Origin: Pseudomonadota bacterium
Lineage (GTDB): Bacteria; Pseudomonadota; Gammaproteobacteria; Steroidobacterales; Steroidobacteraceae
Assembly (NCBI GenBank): GCA_026398735.1
Contig: JAPLSH010000003.1
Location: 124,001 to 188,000, forward strand
Direction: 5' to 3'
Length of the DNA stretch: 64,000 nt
The stretch's first letter is position 1. Each line of letters opens with the position of its first letter. Under the pieces are notes generated by a model, which had not been told where the DNA came from, made no database searches, and saw only the letters and a list, made by a program, of their open reading frames with translations. Both the position numbers and the translations under genes were made by a program. Shown here piece by piece: positions 50,019-59,222 of this stretch.

Positions 50019-51055
50019 CGCGTCGCCCTGTATTGCTCGCTAGCACCGCTATCGCCGTGCTGACGGTCCTGACCGGTTGCAATGGCAAACCTGCTGCCAC
50101 AGTCGCCGCGCCGACTCCCGTGCAAGCCATCAACGCTTGGGCAGGTCCGGCACTGCCGCCCATCAACACCACCGGTCTGGTGGTGGCCGCCGATGAAATG
50201 CGGCTGTCGTTCAAGGTCGGCGGAGTCATTGCACAGTTACCTGCACGCGTCGGCGATCGCGTGCGGCAAGGACAGCTGCTGGCGCGTATCGATTTGACCG
50301 AAGCCGACGCGGCACTGGAACAGGCGCAGCGGGCGGATGAGAAAGCGCGTCGTGATCTGGCGCGCGGCGAACGTCTGCAGGCCGACGAGGTGATTGCGCT
50401 GGAGCAGCTGCAAAACCTGCGTACGGCAGCAGCGATGGCGGCGGCGCAACTGCGCGCCGCGCGTTTTAACCATGAGCGCGCCACTATCGTGGCACCGCGC
50501 GATGCAGTGGTACTGCGCCGACTGGCAGAGCCGCAGGAGCTGGTGCCCGCAGGTCAGCCGGTGCTGGTGATCGGAGCGCAAGACAGTGGCTATGTTGTAC
50601 GGGCCGGTTTATCAGACCGCGAACTGGTGCAAGTACATAGCGGCGACACCGTGGCCGTAACGCTGGATGCGTTTGCCGGCACTGCACTATCGGCCAAAGT
50701 CACACGCATCGGTGCTGCTGCCGATGAACGCAGTGGCTTGTTTGAAATTGAGGCATTGCTGCAAGCGCCCCCTGCCGGTGTTGCCACTGGCATGGTGGCG
50801 AGAGTGTCGATCACACCGCGAGGCGCCGGCGACACGCCGTTGGCATGGGTGCCCGTAGCAGCCGTGCTTGAGGGTAATGGCAATCAAGCCAGTGTGTTTG
50901 TCATTCAAGCTGGTAAGGCACAGCGGCGTACGGTGCAGGTGGCGTTCGTTGCCAGCAACGGCGTCGCACTACGCAGCGGTGTGACAATCGGCGAATCGGT
51001 GGCTGCCGCTGGCGCCGCTTACCTCAATGATGGTGATGCGGTGCAGCTGCCGTGA
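50015..51055 (+). CDS. RND efflux periplasmic adaptor lipoprotein
   Basis: The protein has 346 residues. Lipobox LTGC at about 19-22 anchors it to the inner membrane. The barrel-sandwich lipoyl halves are LSFKVGGVIAQLPARVGDRV and ERATIVAPRDAVVLRRLAEP, separated by a helical hairpin; a beta-barrel (SGYVVRAGLSDRELVQVHSG) and membrane-proximal domain follow. It bridges pump and TolC channel. GTGA overlap with the pump gene. Confidence 0.92.
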   Translation: MTRRPVLLASTAIAVLTVLTGCNGKPAATVAAPTPVQAINAWAGPALPPINTTGLVVAADEMRLSFKVGGVIAQLPARVGDRVRQGQLLARIDLTEADAALEQAQRADEKARRDLARGERLQADEVIALEQLQNLRTAAAMAAAQLRAARFNHERATIVAPRDAVVLRRLAEPQELVPAGQPVLVIGAQDSGYVVRAGLSDRELVQVHSGDTVAVTLDAFAGTALSAKVTRIGAAADERSGLFEIEALLQAPPAGVATGMVARVSITPRGAGDTPLAWVPVAAVLEGNGNQASVFVIQAGKAQRRTVQVAFVASNGVALRSGVTIGESVAAAGAAYLNDGDAVQLP

Positions 51056-54000
51056 AACTGCTCGAGTTCCCGATACGTCGTCACCAGTTCACGCTGGTAG
51101 CGTTCAGCTGTCTTGCCGCTGTAGGCCTGGCTTCGTTTCTGAGCCTGCCGCGTGAAGAAGACCCACACATCAAGTTTGGTGCGGCCTTCATCGTCGGTGT
51201 GTATCCCGGCGCAGACCCCGTGGATCTGGAACGGCTGTTTGTCAAACCGATAGAAGATCGGCTGGCGCAACTCGATGATGTGCGCAAGATCGAGACGGGC
51301 ATAGCCGATGGTGTGGCCTCGATCGGCATTGAGTTCGAGGCCTCTGCCGACGCTGACAAGAAAGTTGAAGAGGTCACACGCGAAGTCAACGCCGTGCGAA
51401 CCCAGCTGCCACCGGAAATCCGTCGCATCGAAGTGCGCCGCATGGATCCGCAGCTGGTCAACATCGCACAGGTTGCTTTGGTGTCACCCGATGCGCCGTA
51501 TGCCGAACTGGAAGATAGGGCGCGCGAACTCAAAGACCTGCTCAAGACTGTTCCCGGTGTGCGCGGTGCAGAAACCTGGGCTTATCCATCGCGTGAATTG
51601 CGGGTGCAATTAGACCTGCGCCGTATGGCTGCAGCGCATCTGTCAGCCGACACCGTGGCGCGTGCCTTACAAAGTGACAATGCCAGCATCCCTGCCGGCA
51701 TTGTCGACATCGGCAGCCGCAGCTTCAGTCTGCAAACATCCGGCAGTTACCGCGATCTGTATCAAGTGCGTGACACTGCAGTCGGACAGGTGGGTGGGCG
51801 TTTGCTGCGGGTGCGGGATGTGGCCGAAGTCAGTTGGGCCGATCAGCCGCACAGCTATGTGGGGCGCTACAAAGGCGAGCGCGCCGTCTTTGTCACGGCC
51901 AACCAAAAAGACGGTTTCAATGTCATTGCGGTACAGCAATCTATCGATGCAGCGCTGACACAGTACGCCACCACCCTGCCGGCGCGCATCCGACTTGAAC
52001 ATGGCTTTGCACAGAGTGAGAACGTCGGCAAGCGTCTGAGCCGGTTAGGTATCGACTTTGGCATTGCTATCGCACTGGTGATGGTGACCTTGCTGCCCCT
52101 TGGCCTGCGCGCTGCCGGCATTGTGATGGTCTCGGTACCTTTGTCGCTGGCAGTGGGTATGACTGTGTTGTATCTGGTGGGCTATTCACTGAACCAGATC
52201 ACCATCGCAGGATTTGTGTTGTCGCTAGGTCTGCTGGTGGACGACTCCATCGTGGTCGTCGAGAACATCTCGCGTCACCTGCGCATGGGCTTGTCGCGCA
52301 CGCAGGCGGCCATCGCCGCGACCCGGCAAATCTTCGAAGCCATTGTCGGCTGTACTGCCACGCTGCTGTTGGCCTTTCTGCCACTGGCTGTGCTGCCAGG
52401 TACACCGGGCAAGTTCATTCGTGTGTTGCCCATTACGGTGATGGCCACCGTGCTGGGCTCACTGCTGGTCGCGTTATTTTTCATTCCTTTCTTGGCCAGC
52501 CGTGTGCTGGGCAAACCCGGTAACGGTGGGGAGAACAGCCAAGACCACGGCAGCCCGCTATTACAAAAATTGATGGGCGCTATCCAGCGGTATTACAGCC
52601 CGGCACTGCACTATTGCCTGGCACGGCCGCGCGCCACAGTGGCCGTATCGTTGGGTGGTGCATTGCTGTTATCGCTGCTGCTTGCAGTGTCGCTGGGTAG
52701 CAGTTTGTTCCCGAAGGCCGACACGCCGCAGTTCATGGTGCTGGTCGACGCGCCCAACGGCAGCAGTTTGGCAGAGACCGATCGCGCGCTACGATTTGTT
52801 GAGCAACGCCTGCAGAACCATGCACAGGTACGCGACTGGTTCACCAATCTGGGTCATGGTAATCCGCAGGTCTATTACAACCAGATCGTACGCAGTGACG
52901 CTGCCAACCTAGGCGAAGTGTTTGTGCAGCTGCATGAATACGATGCACGCGGCACTGCAGTCTTGCTGGAGCAACTGCGCAAAGAATTTGCCACTTATGC
53001 TGGTGCGCGCATCCAAGTGCGTGAGTTCGTGCAAGGCACACCTATCTCTGCACCGATCTCAGTACGAGTCCTGGGGCCAGATCTGGATGTGCTTCGGCGC
53101 TTGTCTGGCGAGATGCAAAAGCAGCTTGAAGCAGTGCCCGGTACACGCGATGTCACCAATCCACTGCGCGTAGCACGCACCAATCTGCAACTGCAGCCCG
53201 ATCCTCACAAGGCCGCCATGCTAGGTGTGCCCACGGTAGAGTTCGACAAAGCTGTCCGGTTGGCCGTGTCGGGTTTGCCTGCCGGTAGCTTCAAGAGTAG
53301 CGATGGCGAGCAATACGACATCGTGGTGCGATCGGCCATCGCTGACCGTGCGGGATTGGCCACGCTGGATGAAATTCGCGTGCCTACTGCCAATGGCAGC
53401 TCACTGCCGCTGTCGCAGCTGTCGTCGTTGCAGTTTAAGCCAGCCCCAACGCGCATCCAGCGATTTAATCGCGAGCGGTCGGTGACCATCGATGCGCAAG
53501 TTGTCGAAGGCTATAACACCGGCGCAGTCACTCGGGACGTGGTTAAGAAGCTTGAAGCCTATGACTGGCCGCGCGGCTATCACTATGTGTTGGGTGGCGA
53601 GGCTGAGTCCAGCACCGAGGCATTCAGTGGCATCGGCGTAGCCAGTGTGGTGGCAGTGTTTGGCATCTTTGCCATCCTGGTCCTAGAGTTTGGCAACTAT
53701 CGCTCTACGCTTATCGTGCTGACAGTTGTGCCGCTGGGCATCATGGGCGGCTTGTTGATGTTGCTGCTGACGGGCAACGACATCTCATTTACCGCAGGCA
53801 TCGGCTTTGTGGCATTGATGGGCATCGAAATTAAAAACTCGATATTGCTTGTGGATTTCACCAACCAGCTGCGCGCCTCGGGCGTGGCTCTGGATGATGC
53901 GATTGAGCAAGCTGGTGAAGTGCGCTTCCTGCCCATCTTGCTGACCTCGGCAACTGCTATCGGCGGACTGCTGCCCCTGGCCATCGAGAACTCGGGGCTG

Positions 54001-54132
54001 TATGCGCCGATGGCTTGGACCATCATTGGCGGTTTGGTTACCTCGACTTTGCTTGCACGACTGGTAACGCCGGTTGTCTACAAGCTGATGCCACCGGATG
54101 TGGAAGTCACTGGAGCAGCGTCCCATGGCTGA
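51052..54132 (+). CDS. RND family efflux permease
   Basis: The protein has 1026 residues from GTG 51052 with twelve transmembrane helices and two large periplasmic loops. The proton-relay aspartates lie in LGLLVDDSIVVVENISRH (TM4). N-terminal FLSLPREEDPHIKFG and YPGADPVDLERLFVKPIEDR are typical of the HAE-type AcrB/MexF relatives. A tripartite exporter with the two preceding genes; substrates unknown. Its last 8 bases overlap the oxyR start. Confidence 0.93.
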   Translation: MKLLEFPIRRHQFTLVAFSCLAAVGLASFLSLPREEDPHIKFGAAFIVGVYPGADPVDLERLFVKPIEDRLAQLDDVRKIETGIADGVASIGIEFEASADADKKVEEVTREVNAVRTQLPPEIRRIEVRRMDPQLVNIAQVALVSPDAPYAELEDRARELKDLLKTVPGVRGAETWAYPSRELRVQLDLRRMAAAHLSADTVARALQSDNASIPAGIVDIGSRSFSLQTSGSYRDLYQVRDTAVGQVGGRLLRVRDVAEVSWADQPHSYVGRYKGERAVFVTANQKDGFNVIAVQQSIDAALTQYATTLPARIRLEHGFAQSENVGKRLSRLGIDFGIAIALVMVTLLPLGLRAAGIVMVSVPLSLAVGMTVLYLVGYSLNQITIAGFVLSLGLLVDDSIVVVENISRHLRMGLSRTQAAIAATRQIFEAIVGCTATLLLAFLPLAVLPGTPGKFIRVLPITVMATVLGSLLVALFFIPFLASRVLGKPGNGGENSQDHGSPLLQKLMGAIQRYYSPALHYCLARPRATVAVSLGGALLLSLLLAVSLGSSLFPKADTPQFMVLVDAPNGSSLAETDRALRFVEQRLQNHAQVRDWFTNLGHGNPQVYYNQIVRSDAANLGEVFVQLHEYDARGTAVLLEQLRKEFATYAGARIQVREFVQGTPISAPISVRVLGPDLDVLRRLSGEMQKQLEAVPGTRDVTNPLRVARTNLQLQPDPHKAAMLGVPTVEFDKAVRLAVSGLPAGSFKSSDGEQYDIVVRSAIADRAGLATLDEIRVPTANGSSLPLSQLSSLQFKPAPTRIQRFNRERSVTIDAQVVEGYNTGAVTRDVVKKLEAYDWPRGYHYVLGGEAESSTEAFSGIGVASVVAVFGIFAILVLEFGNYRSTLIVLTVVPLGIMGGLLMLLLTGNDISFTAGIGFVALMGIEIKNSILLVDFTNQLRASGVALDDAIEQAGEVRFLPILLTSATAIGGLLPLAIENSGLYAPMAWTIIGGLVTSTLLARLVTPVVYKLMPPDVEVTGAASHG

Positions 54133-55036
54133 CATTAAACTCAAAGATCTGCGCTATCTGGTGGCAGTGGCGGATACGGGTCACTTCGGCCAAGCGGCAG
54201 CACTGTGCTTTGTCAGTCAGCCCACCTTGTCGGCGCAGCTGCGCAAGCTCGAGGAGTATCTGGGTGTGCAGCTGATTGAACGCCAGCCGCGCCATAGCGC
54301 GCTGACTGACGCCGGTGTGGCAGTAGTGCTGCGTGCACGTCGGATCCTCGAAGCAAGCGACGACATCGTGGCTGTGACACAGCAGTTGCGTGATCCGCTG
54401 GCAGGTCGGCTACGTCTGGCATTGCTGCCCACCATCTGCCCTTATCTGTTGCCGGTGGTTGCAGCACGCATTCGCAAGCAGCTGCCCCGCTTGGATCTGA
54501 TGCTCTATGAGCATCAAACCGGACCAATGCTGCATAAGCTGCACAGCGGTGAAATTGATGCCGGCATCCTAGCCTTGCCGGTTGACACCGAGGAGTTCAG
54601 CGAGCGCCAGCTGTATTCAGAACCCTTCGTGCTGGCAGTCCCTGAAGGGCACCGGCTCGCCACACGCAAGCAGGCGCAAGTTGATGATCTCGACGGCGAG
54701 ACGTTGCTGCTATTGGAAGACGGCCACTGTCTGCGCGATCAGGCGCTAGCGGTGTGCAGTCGCAGCGGTGCACACGAGAAACAGGATTTTCGTGCCACGT
54801 CGTTGGAGACACTGCGGCAGATGGTGGCTTCGGGTGCGGGCGTTACACTGCTGCCGGAGCTGGCCAGCAATGGTGCTTATGGCGGCGCCCGCGGCGTGGC
54901 TATTGTGCCGTTTGCCAAGCCTTCACCAGCACGCCAGATCGGCATGGTGTGGCGTCCCAGTAGTGCACGGGCTACAGCCATCAACGCGGTCTGTGATGTC
55001 ATCTACGAGTTAATGCAGCAGCCGCCAAAGGATTGA
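54125..55036 (+). CDS. oxyR: Hydrogen peroxide sensor OxyR
   Basis: The protein has 303 residues. LysR-type DNA-binding domain IKLKDLRYLVAVADTGHFGQ. The redox pair is intact: Cys202 and Cys211 in EDGHCLRDQALAVC, followed by FRATSLETLRQMVASGAG and LLPELA, as in E. coli OxyR. Peroxide forms the disulfide and switches on antioxidant genes. It overlaps the pump gene by 8 bases rather than being divergent from a catalase or peroxiredoxin gene, and is followed after 2 bases by a photolyase. Confidence 0.93.
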   Translation: MADIKLKDLRYLVAVADTGHFGQAAALCFVSQPTLSAQLRKLEEYLGVQLIERQPRHSALTDAGVAVVLRARRILEASDDIVAVTQQLRDPLAGRLRLALLPTICPYLLPVVAARIRKQLPRLDLMLYEHQTGPMLHKLHSGEIDAGILALPVDTEEFSERQLYSEPFVLAVPEGHRLATRKQAQVDDLDGETLLLLEDGHCLRDQALAVCSRSGAHEKQDFRATSLETLRQMVASGAGVTLLPELASNGAYGGARGVAIVPFAKPSPARQIGMVWRPSSARATAINAVCDVIYELMQQPPKD

Positions 55037-55038
55037 GG

Positions 55039-56412
55039 ATGCAACCGACGGCATTGGTGTGGTTCAGGCAGGACCTGCGTCTGGCAGACAACCCTGCGCT
55101 GCTGGCAGCAGTCGAGAGCGGCGCGCACATCGTGCCCGTCTACATCTGGAGCCCCGACGAAGAAGGCGGTTGGGCGCCCGGTGCGGCATCGCGCTGGTGG
55201 CTGCATCGATCGCTGCAGGCGCTGGATGCAAGCCTGCGCGAGCGCGGTTCACAGCTGCTGCTGCGACACGGTCCAGCCCAAGCAACGTTGTTGCAACTGG
55301 CACGTGAGACCGGCAGCAGTACGCTGTACTTCAACCGTCGCTATGAACCGGCCGCCCAAGCAGTCGAGAACTCGCTGCGCGATGCGCTACCCGGCGCGGG
55401 TGTTGCCGTGCACAGCAGTCAGTCCGCACTGCTGCGCGAGCCATGGGAGCTGCGCACTGGCGGCGGCGGCCCTTATCAAGTGTTCACACCCTTCTGGCGC
55501 AGCTTTCTGCGCGACTTGGTGGTGGCTGCACCCAAAGCGTCACCACAGGTTTGGTCCTCGCCGCGGCAGTGGCCCGCATCGCTGTCGCTGGATGCTCTAC
55601 AGCTGCTGCCGCGATTGCCGTGGCATGAATCATTGGCGGCACACTGGACACCAGGTGAAGTGGCTGCACGGGAGCGATTGCTGCAGTTTGGTCGCGATGG
55701 TCTTGCTGGCTATCCGGAGGCACGCGATTTGCCGGGCATCGACGGTACGTCGCGATTGTCTGCGCATCTGCACTACGGTGAAGTGTCGCCCAGACAAGTG
55801 TGGGCCGCGATCGGCAAGGCCAGTCAGCGCAACGGTGACAGCAGCTGGCGCGAGGGGCGTTATGTAGCCGAATTGGTGTGGCGTGAATACGCAGCACACG
55901 TCTTGCATCATTTTCCGCAGTTGCCCGAACGACCAAAAAACTTGGCTTTTGAGCGCATGGCTTGGCGCGACGATGCGCAAGCACTGCGCGCCTGGCAACA
56001 GGGTCGAACCGGCATTGCACTGGTTGACGCGGGGATGCGGGAGCTATGGCAAACCGGTTTCATGCACAACCGCGTACGCATGATCGCCGCTTCACTGCTG
56101 GTAAAAAATCTGTTGCTGCCATGGCAAGAGGGTCAGCGCTGGTTCTGGGACACGCTGGTGGATGCGGATCTGGCCAGCAATGCGTTGGGATGGCAGTGGG
56201 TCGCCGGCACCGGCCCCGACGCTGCACCGTTCTTTCGCATCTTTAATCCAGATACCCAAGCGCAGAAGTTTGACGCGGCAGGCGACTACCGGCGCAGATG
56301 GTTACCGGGGGGCACCGTGGCCAGTGCGATGGCACCCATTGTTGATCTGAAGCTGTCGCGTCAGCGCGCGCTAGATGCACATCTGGCGCTGCGCCAATCT
56401 GCTACCAGTTAG
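55039..56412 (+). CDS. phrB: Deoxyribodipyrimidine photolyase
   Basis: The protein has 457 residues. N-terminal antenna-binding domain (LVWFRQDLRLADNPALL, VPVYIWSPDEEG) and C-terminal FAD domain (GTSRLSAHLHYGEVSPRQVW, WREYAAHVLHHFP, MRELWQTGFMHNRVRMIAAS, WQWVAGTGPDAAPFFRIFNP). It splits cyclobutane pyrimidine dimers with blue light. AAAGGA precedes ATG 55039. It ends a cluster that begins with TetR. Confidence 0.95.
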   Translation: MQPTALVWFRQDLRLADNPALLAAVESGAHIVPVYIWSPDEEGGWAPGAASRWWLHRSLQALDASLRERGSQLLLRHGPAQATLLQLARETGSSTLYFNRRYEPAAQAVENSLRDALPGAGVAVHSSQSALLREPWELRTGGGGPYQVFTPFWRSFLRDLVVAAPKASPQVWSSPRQWPASLSLDALQLLPRLPWHESLAAHWTPGEVAARERLLQFGRDGLAGYPEARDLPGIDGTSRLSAHLHYGEVSPRQVWAAIGKASQRNGDSSWREGRYVAELVWREYAAHVLHHFPQLPERPKNLAFERMAWRDDAQALRAWQQGRTGIALVDAGMRELWQTGFMHNRVRMIAASLLVKNLLLPWQEGQRWFWDTLVDADLASNALGWQWVAGTGPDAAPFFRIFNPDTQAQKFDAAGDYRRRWLPGGTVASAMAPIVDLKLSRQRALDAHLALRQSATS

Positions 56413-56424
56413 CGCAGCGACGCG

Positions 56425-58200
56425 TTACAGCAGCGCAGCATCTACTGTTGCGACACTCGCGCCACCGCATTGCACAACCTGTGCCCAGCCCGAGGCGGCC
56501 GGCAACAGTTGTTCGGCATAGAAACGCACCGTGACCAGCTTGGCGGTATAGAACGGCGCATCGGCTGCACCGGCAGCCAAGGCGCGGGCCGCCACATCGG
56601 CCGCATGCACCATCAGTGCGCCGGCGACCACCAATCCCACCAGCTGCAAATAGGGCACTGCTACAGACAGCGCCTCGGCAGGCGCTGTGGCCTGCAGTTG
56701 TAACAGCGCAGCCGTGGCGGTTTCTAAGTGCTGGACTGCGTCGCTCGCAGCAGCAACACCCGGGGTGTGCGCTGTGGCGGTATCGAGCTTGCTGCGCAAA
56801 TCGGCTATCAGTGCAGCCATCGCCGCACCCTTGTCGCGCATCAGTTTGCGGCCGATCAGATCGTTGGCTTGGATGCCGGTAGTGCCTTCATAGATTGAGG
56901 TAATGCGCACATCGCGCAGGAACTGAGCCGCACCGGTCTCTTCGACATAGCCCATTCCACCGTGCACCTGCACACCAGTGGACGTGACATCCAGTGCAAT
57001 CTCGGTGCACCAACCCTTGACCACCGGCGTGAGCAACTCGGCGCGAGCTAACGCCACAGCGCGGCGCGCCGCGTCGGTTTGGTGATGGGCTTCATCCAAG
57101 GCCAGGCCGGCGGTATAGGCCAGTACACGCATGGCTTCAGTCCGCGCCTTCATCGACAACAGCATGCGTTTGACGTCGGGGTGCTCGATGATAGCCACAG
57201 GCCCTGCCGCTGGATCACCACCCGCAAGCTTGCCCTGCACGCGGTTACGCGCCCAATCCAAGGCTTGCTGCAACGCGCGCTCGGACTGTGCCAATCCCTG
57301 CACACCGACCGACAGACGCGCTGCATTCATCATGATGAACATGTGCGCCAGGCCGCTGTTGGGCGCACCAAGCAACATGCCCAAAGCACCCTGCTTCTCG
57401 CCAAATGCCATCACGCAGGTCGGGCTGGCATGAATGCCCAGCTTGTGTTCGATCGACAGGCAGCGCACATCGTTAAGCTCACCGCTGCTGCCATCGGCGT
57501 TGATGAGACGCTTGGGTACCAGGAACATCGAAATACCGCGCGTACCTGCCGGTGCACCATCAATACGTGCGAGCACCAGATGGACAATGTTGTCCGTCAT
57601 CTGGTGATCACCGTAGGTGATAAAAATTTTCTGGCCGTAGATGCGGTAGTGGTCGCCTTCGGGTACCGCACGCGACCGCAGCAACGCCAGATCCGAGCCG
57701 GCCTGAGGCTCGGTAAGGTTCATGGTGCCCATCCACTCGCCGCTGACCAGCTTGGGCAGCACCAGCTGCTGAATTTCCGCTCCTGCAGAGGCCGTGATGG
57801 CCTCTACTGCGCCACGTGCCAACGACGTGCCCAGATAGAACGCCATGTTGGTCGCAAAGAAAATTTCTTCAACCGCCGAGTTGAGCAATTGCGGCATGCC
57901 TTGACCGCCGTCAGCCACCGGCACAGACAGCTGGGTCCAGCCGCCTTCGGTATAAGCCTGATAGGCTTCTTTGAAGCCGGCTGGCACCTGCACACCTTCT
58001 GGTGTCCAGCGTGCACCTTCCAGATCGCCACTTTTGTTGATCGGCTCGAGCACCTGCTCACCGAAGCGGGCGGCTTCATCCAGCACGCTGTCGGCCAGTT
58101 CGCCCGAATAGTCGACATCGGCATACCACTGCTGCAGCGCGCCATCACCGAGCACTTCGTGCATAACGAAACGCATATCTTTGAGGGGAGCGTGGTACAT
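56425..58200 (-). CDS. Acyl-CoA dehydrogenase, DmdC-like family
   Basis: The protein has 591 residues, longer than the roughly 380 of short acyl-CoA dehydrogenases and matching the DmdC/large AcdB group. N-terminus APLKDMRFVMHEVLGD, core MNLTEPQAGSDLALLRSRAV, HKLGIHASPTCVMAFGEKQG, and GGMGYVEETGAAQFLRDVRI, with a C-terminal extension domain. It forms the alpha-beta double bond of acyl-CoA, transferring electrons to ETF. DmdC acts on 3-methylmercaptopropionyl-CoA, but many relatives use other acyl groups; no dmd genes are nearby. Confidence 0.88.
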   Translation of the reverse strand: MYHAPLKDMRFVMHEVLGDGALQQWYADVDYSGELADSVLDEAARFGEQVLEPINKSGDLEGARWTPEGVQVPAGFKEAYQAYTEGGWTQLSVPVADGGQGMPQLLNSAVEEIFFATNMAFYLGTSLARGAVEAITASAGAEIQQLVLPKLVSGEWMGTMNLTEPQAGSDLALLRSRAVPEGDHYRIYGQKIFITYGDHQMTDNIVHLVLARIDGAPAGTRGISMFLVPKRLINADGSSGELNDVRCLSIEHKLGIHASPTCVMAFGEKQGALGMLLGAPNSGLAHMFIMMNAARLSVGVQGLAQSERALQQALDWARNRVQGKLAGGDPAAGPVAIIEHPDVKRMLLSMKARTEAMRVLAYTAGLALDEAHHQTDAARRAVALARAELLTPVVKGWCTEIALDVTSTGVQVHGGMGYVEETGAAQFLRDVRITSIYEGTTGIQANDLIGRKLMRDKGAAMAALIADLRSKLDTATAHTPGVAAASDAVQHLETATAALLQLQATAPAEALSVAVPYLQLVGLVVAGALMVHAADVAARALAAGAADAPFYTAKLVTVRFYAEQLLPAASGWAQVVQCGGASVATVDAALL

Positions 58201-58268
58201 GAAAGGCCTCGATTGATGTTCGGCACAGAACCCGTTGCCGTTGCAACAAAGTGTACTTCAGAGAGCGT

Positions 58269-59159
58269 TCAAGTTCCCGCCAACACGGGCACAGCGTGAG
58301 CCTTTAAAAAACGCACGAAATTGCGCACCACCGGCTCATTGGCCCGGTCCGCCGGACTGACCGCCTGCAAATCGAGACGATCGACCAATTCCCAGTCGGG
58401 CATGACTCGCACCAACCGTTTGGTAGCCAGGCCACTGCGACACATGAACTCGGGCAGGACGCCAATGCCCAACCCTGCGACCACCGCCGCATGCAGTTGC
58501 AGCGGGTCTGCCGTAGACAGCCGCGGCGTACAGCGCAGATCGACCACGCCACCGCCTTTGGTGAGGCGCAGCACGGGATTCTGCGCGGGCGTGGCCCACA
58601 ACAGAGCATGTCCGGCCAACTCACTGGGGATACGCAACGTGCGACCGGCCAAGTACGTGGGACTGGCGCAGAGCAGCAGCGGCGGACTGCCCAGCGACAT
58701 CGCCACTTCGCTGGCAGTCACCTGACCATCAGCCCGCAGTTGCACGTCGAACAGCTCGGACTCGGGCTCACCCGGATGCAACAGACGCAGCACGACTTCG
58801 GGCTGGGTCTGCAGAAAGCGCGACACCAACGGTGCAATCAAGGCGCGCGCATACCCATTGTCGAGGCTGATACGCAGCGAAACCCCCGCTGCAACGGGGA
58901 TGAGCGCTATGCGGGCGGCCTCGGTTTCGGCGGCGATGCGCTGGCAATGTGCCAGCACGGCTCGGCCAGCATCGGTGATGTGAATGCGCCGCGTAGTGCG
59001 CTCGAGCAAGCGTGCGCCCAACTGCTTTTCCAGAAATGCCACGGAACGGGTAACCCGTACTTTGGGCACATTCATGACACGGGCTGCTGCGGTAAAGCCG
59101 TTGTGCTCTACCACCAGCGAGAAAATCACCATGTCGTTGGCAAACAGTTCCGTGGTCAT
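58269..59159 (-). CDS. LysR family transcriptional regulator
   Basis: The protein has 296 residues. N-terminal HTH: FSLVVEHNGFTAAARVMNVP, VRVTRSVAFLEKQLGARLLERTTRRIHIT. A LysR substrate-binding domain follows (about 90-290). It is transcribed towards the acyl-CoA dehydrogenase gene on the same strand, 68 bases upstream of its start; target and inducer unknown. Confidence 0.88.
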   Translation of the reverse strand: MTTELFANDMVIFSLVVEHNGFTAAARVMNVPKVRVTRSVAFLEKQLGARLLERTTRRIHITDAGRAVLAHCQRIAAETEAARIALIPVAAGVSLRISLDNGYARALIAPLVSRFLQTQPEVVLRLLHPGEPESELFDVQLRADGQVTASEVAMSLGSPPLLLCASPTYLAGRTLRIPSELAGHALLWATPAQNPVLRLTKGGGVVDLRCTPRLSTADPLQLHAAVVAGLGIGVLPEFMCRSGLATKRLVRVMPDWELVDRLDLQAVSPADRANEPVVRNFVRFLKAHAVPVLAGT

Positions 59160-59222
59160 GCGCTCATTACCATCTGTACTGCATCTTGTAACGCACCACA
59201 GCGCTGGCGTCGACCGGCACTG

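Noticed and set aside
57079-58299. Long open frame antisense to the acyl-CoA dehydrogenase
   Set aside because: High-GC shadow frame with no recognisable domain; the opposite strand has a clear conserved enzyme.
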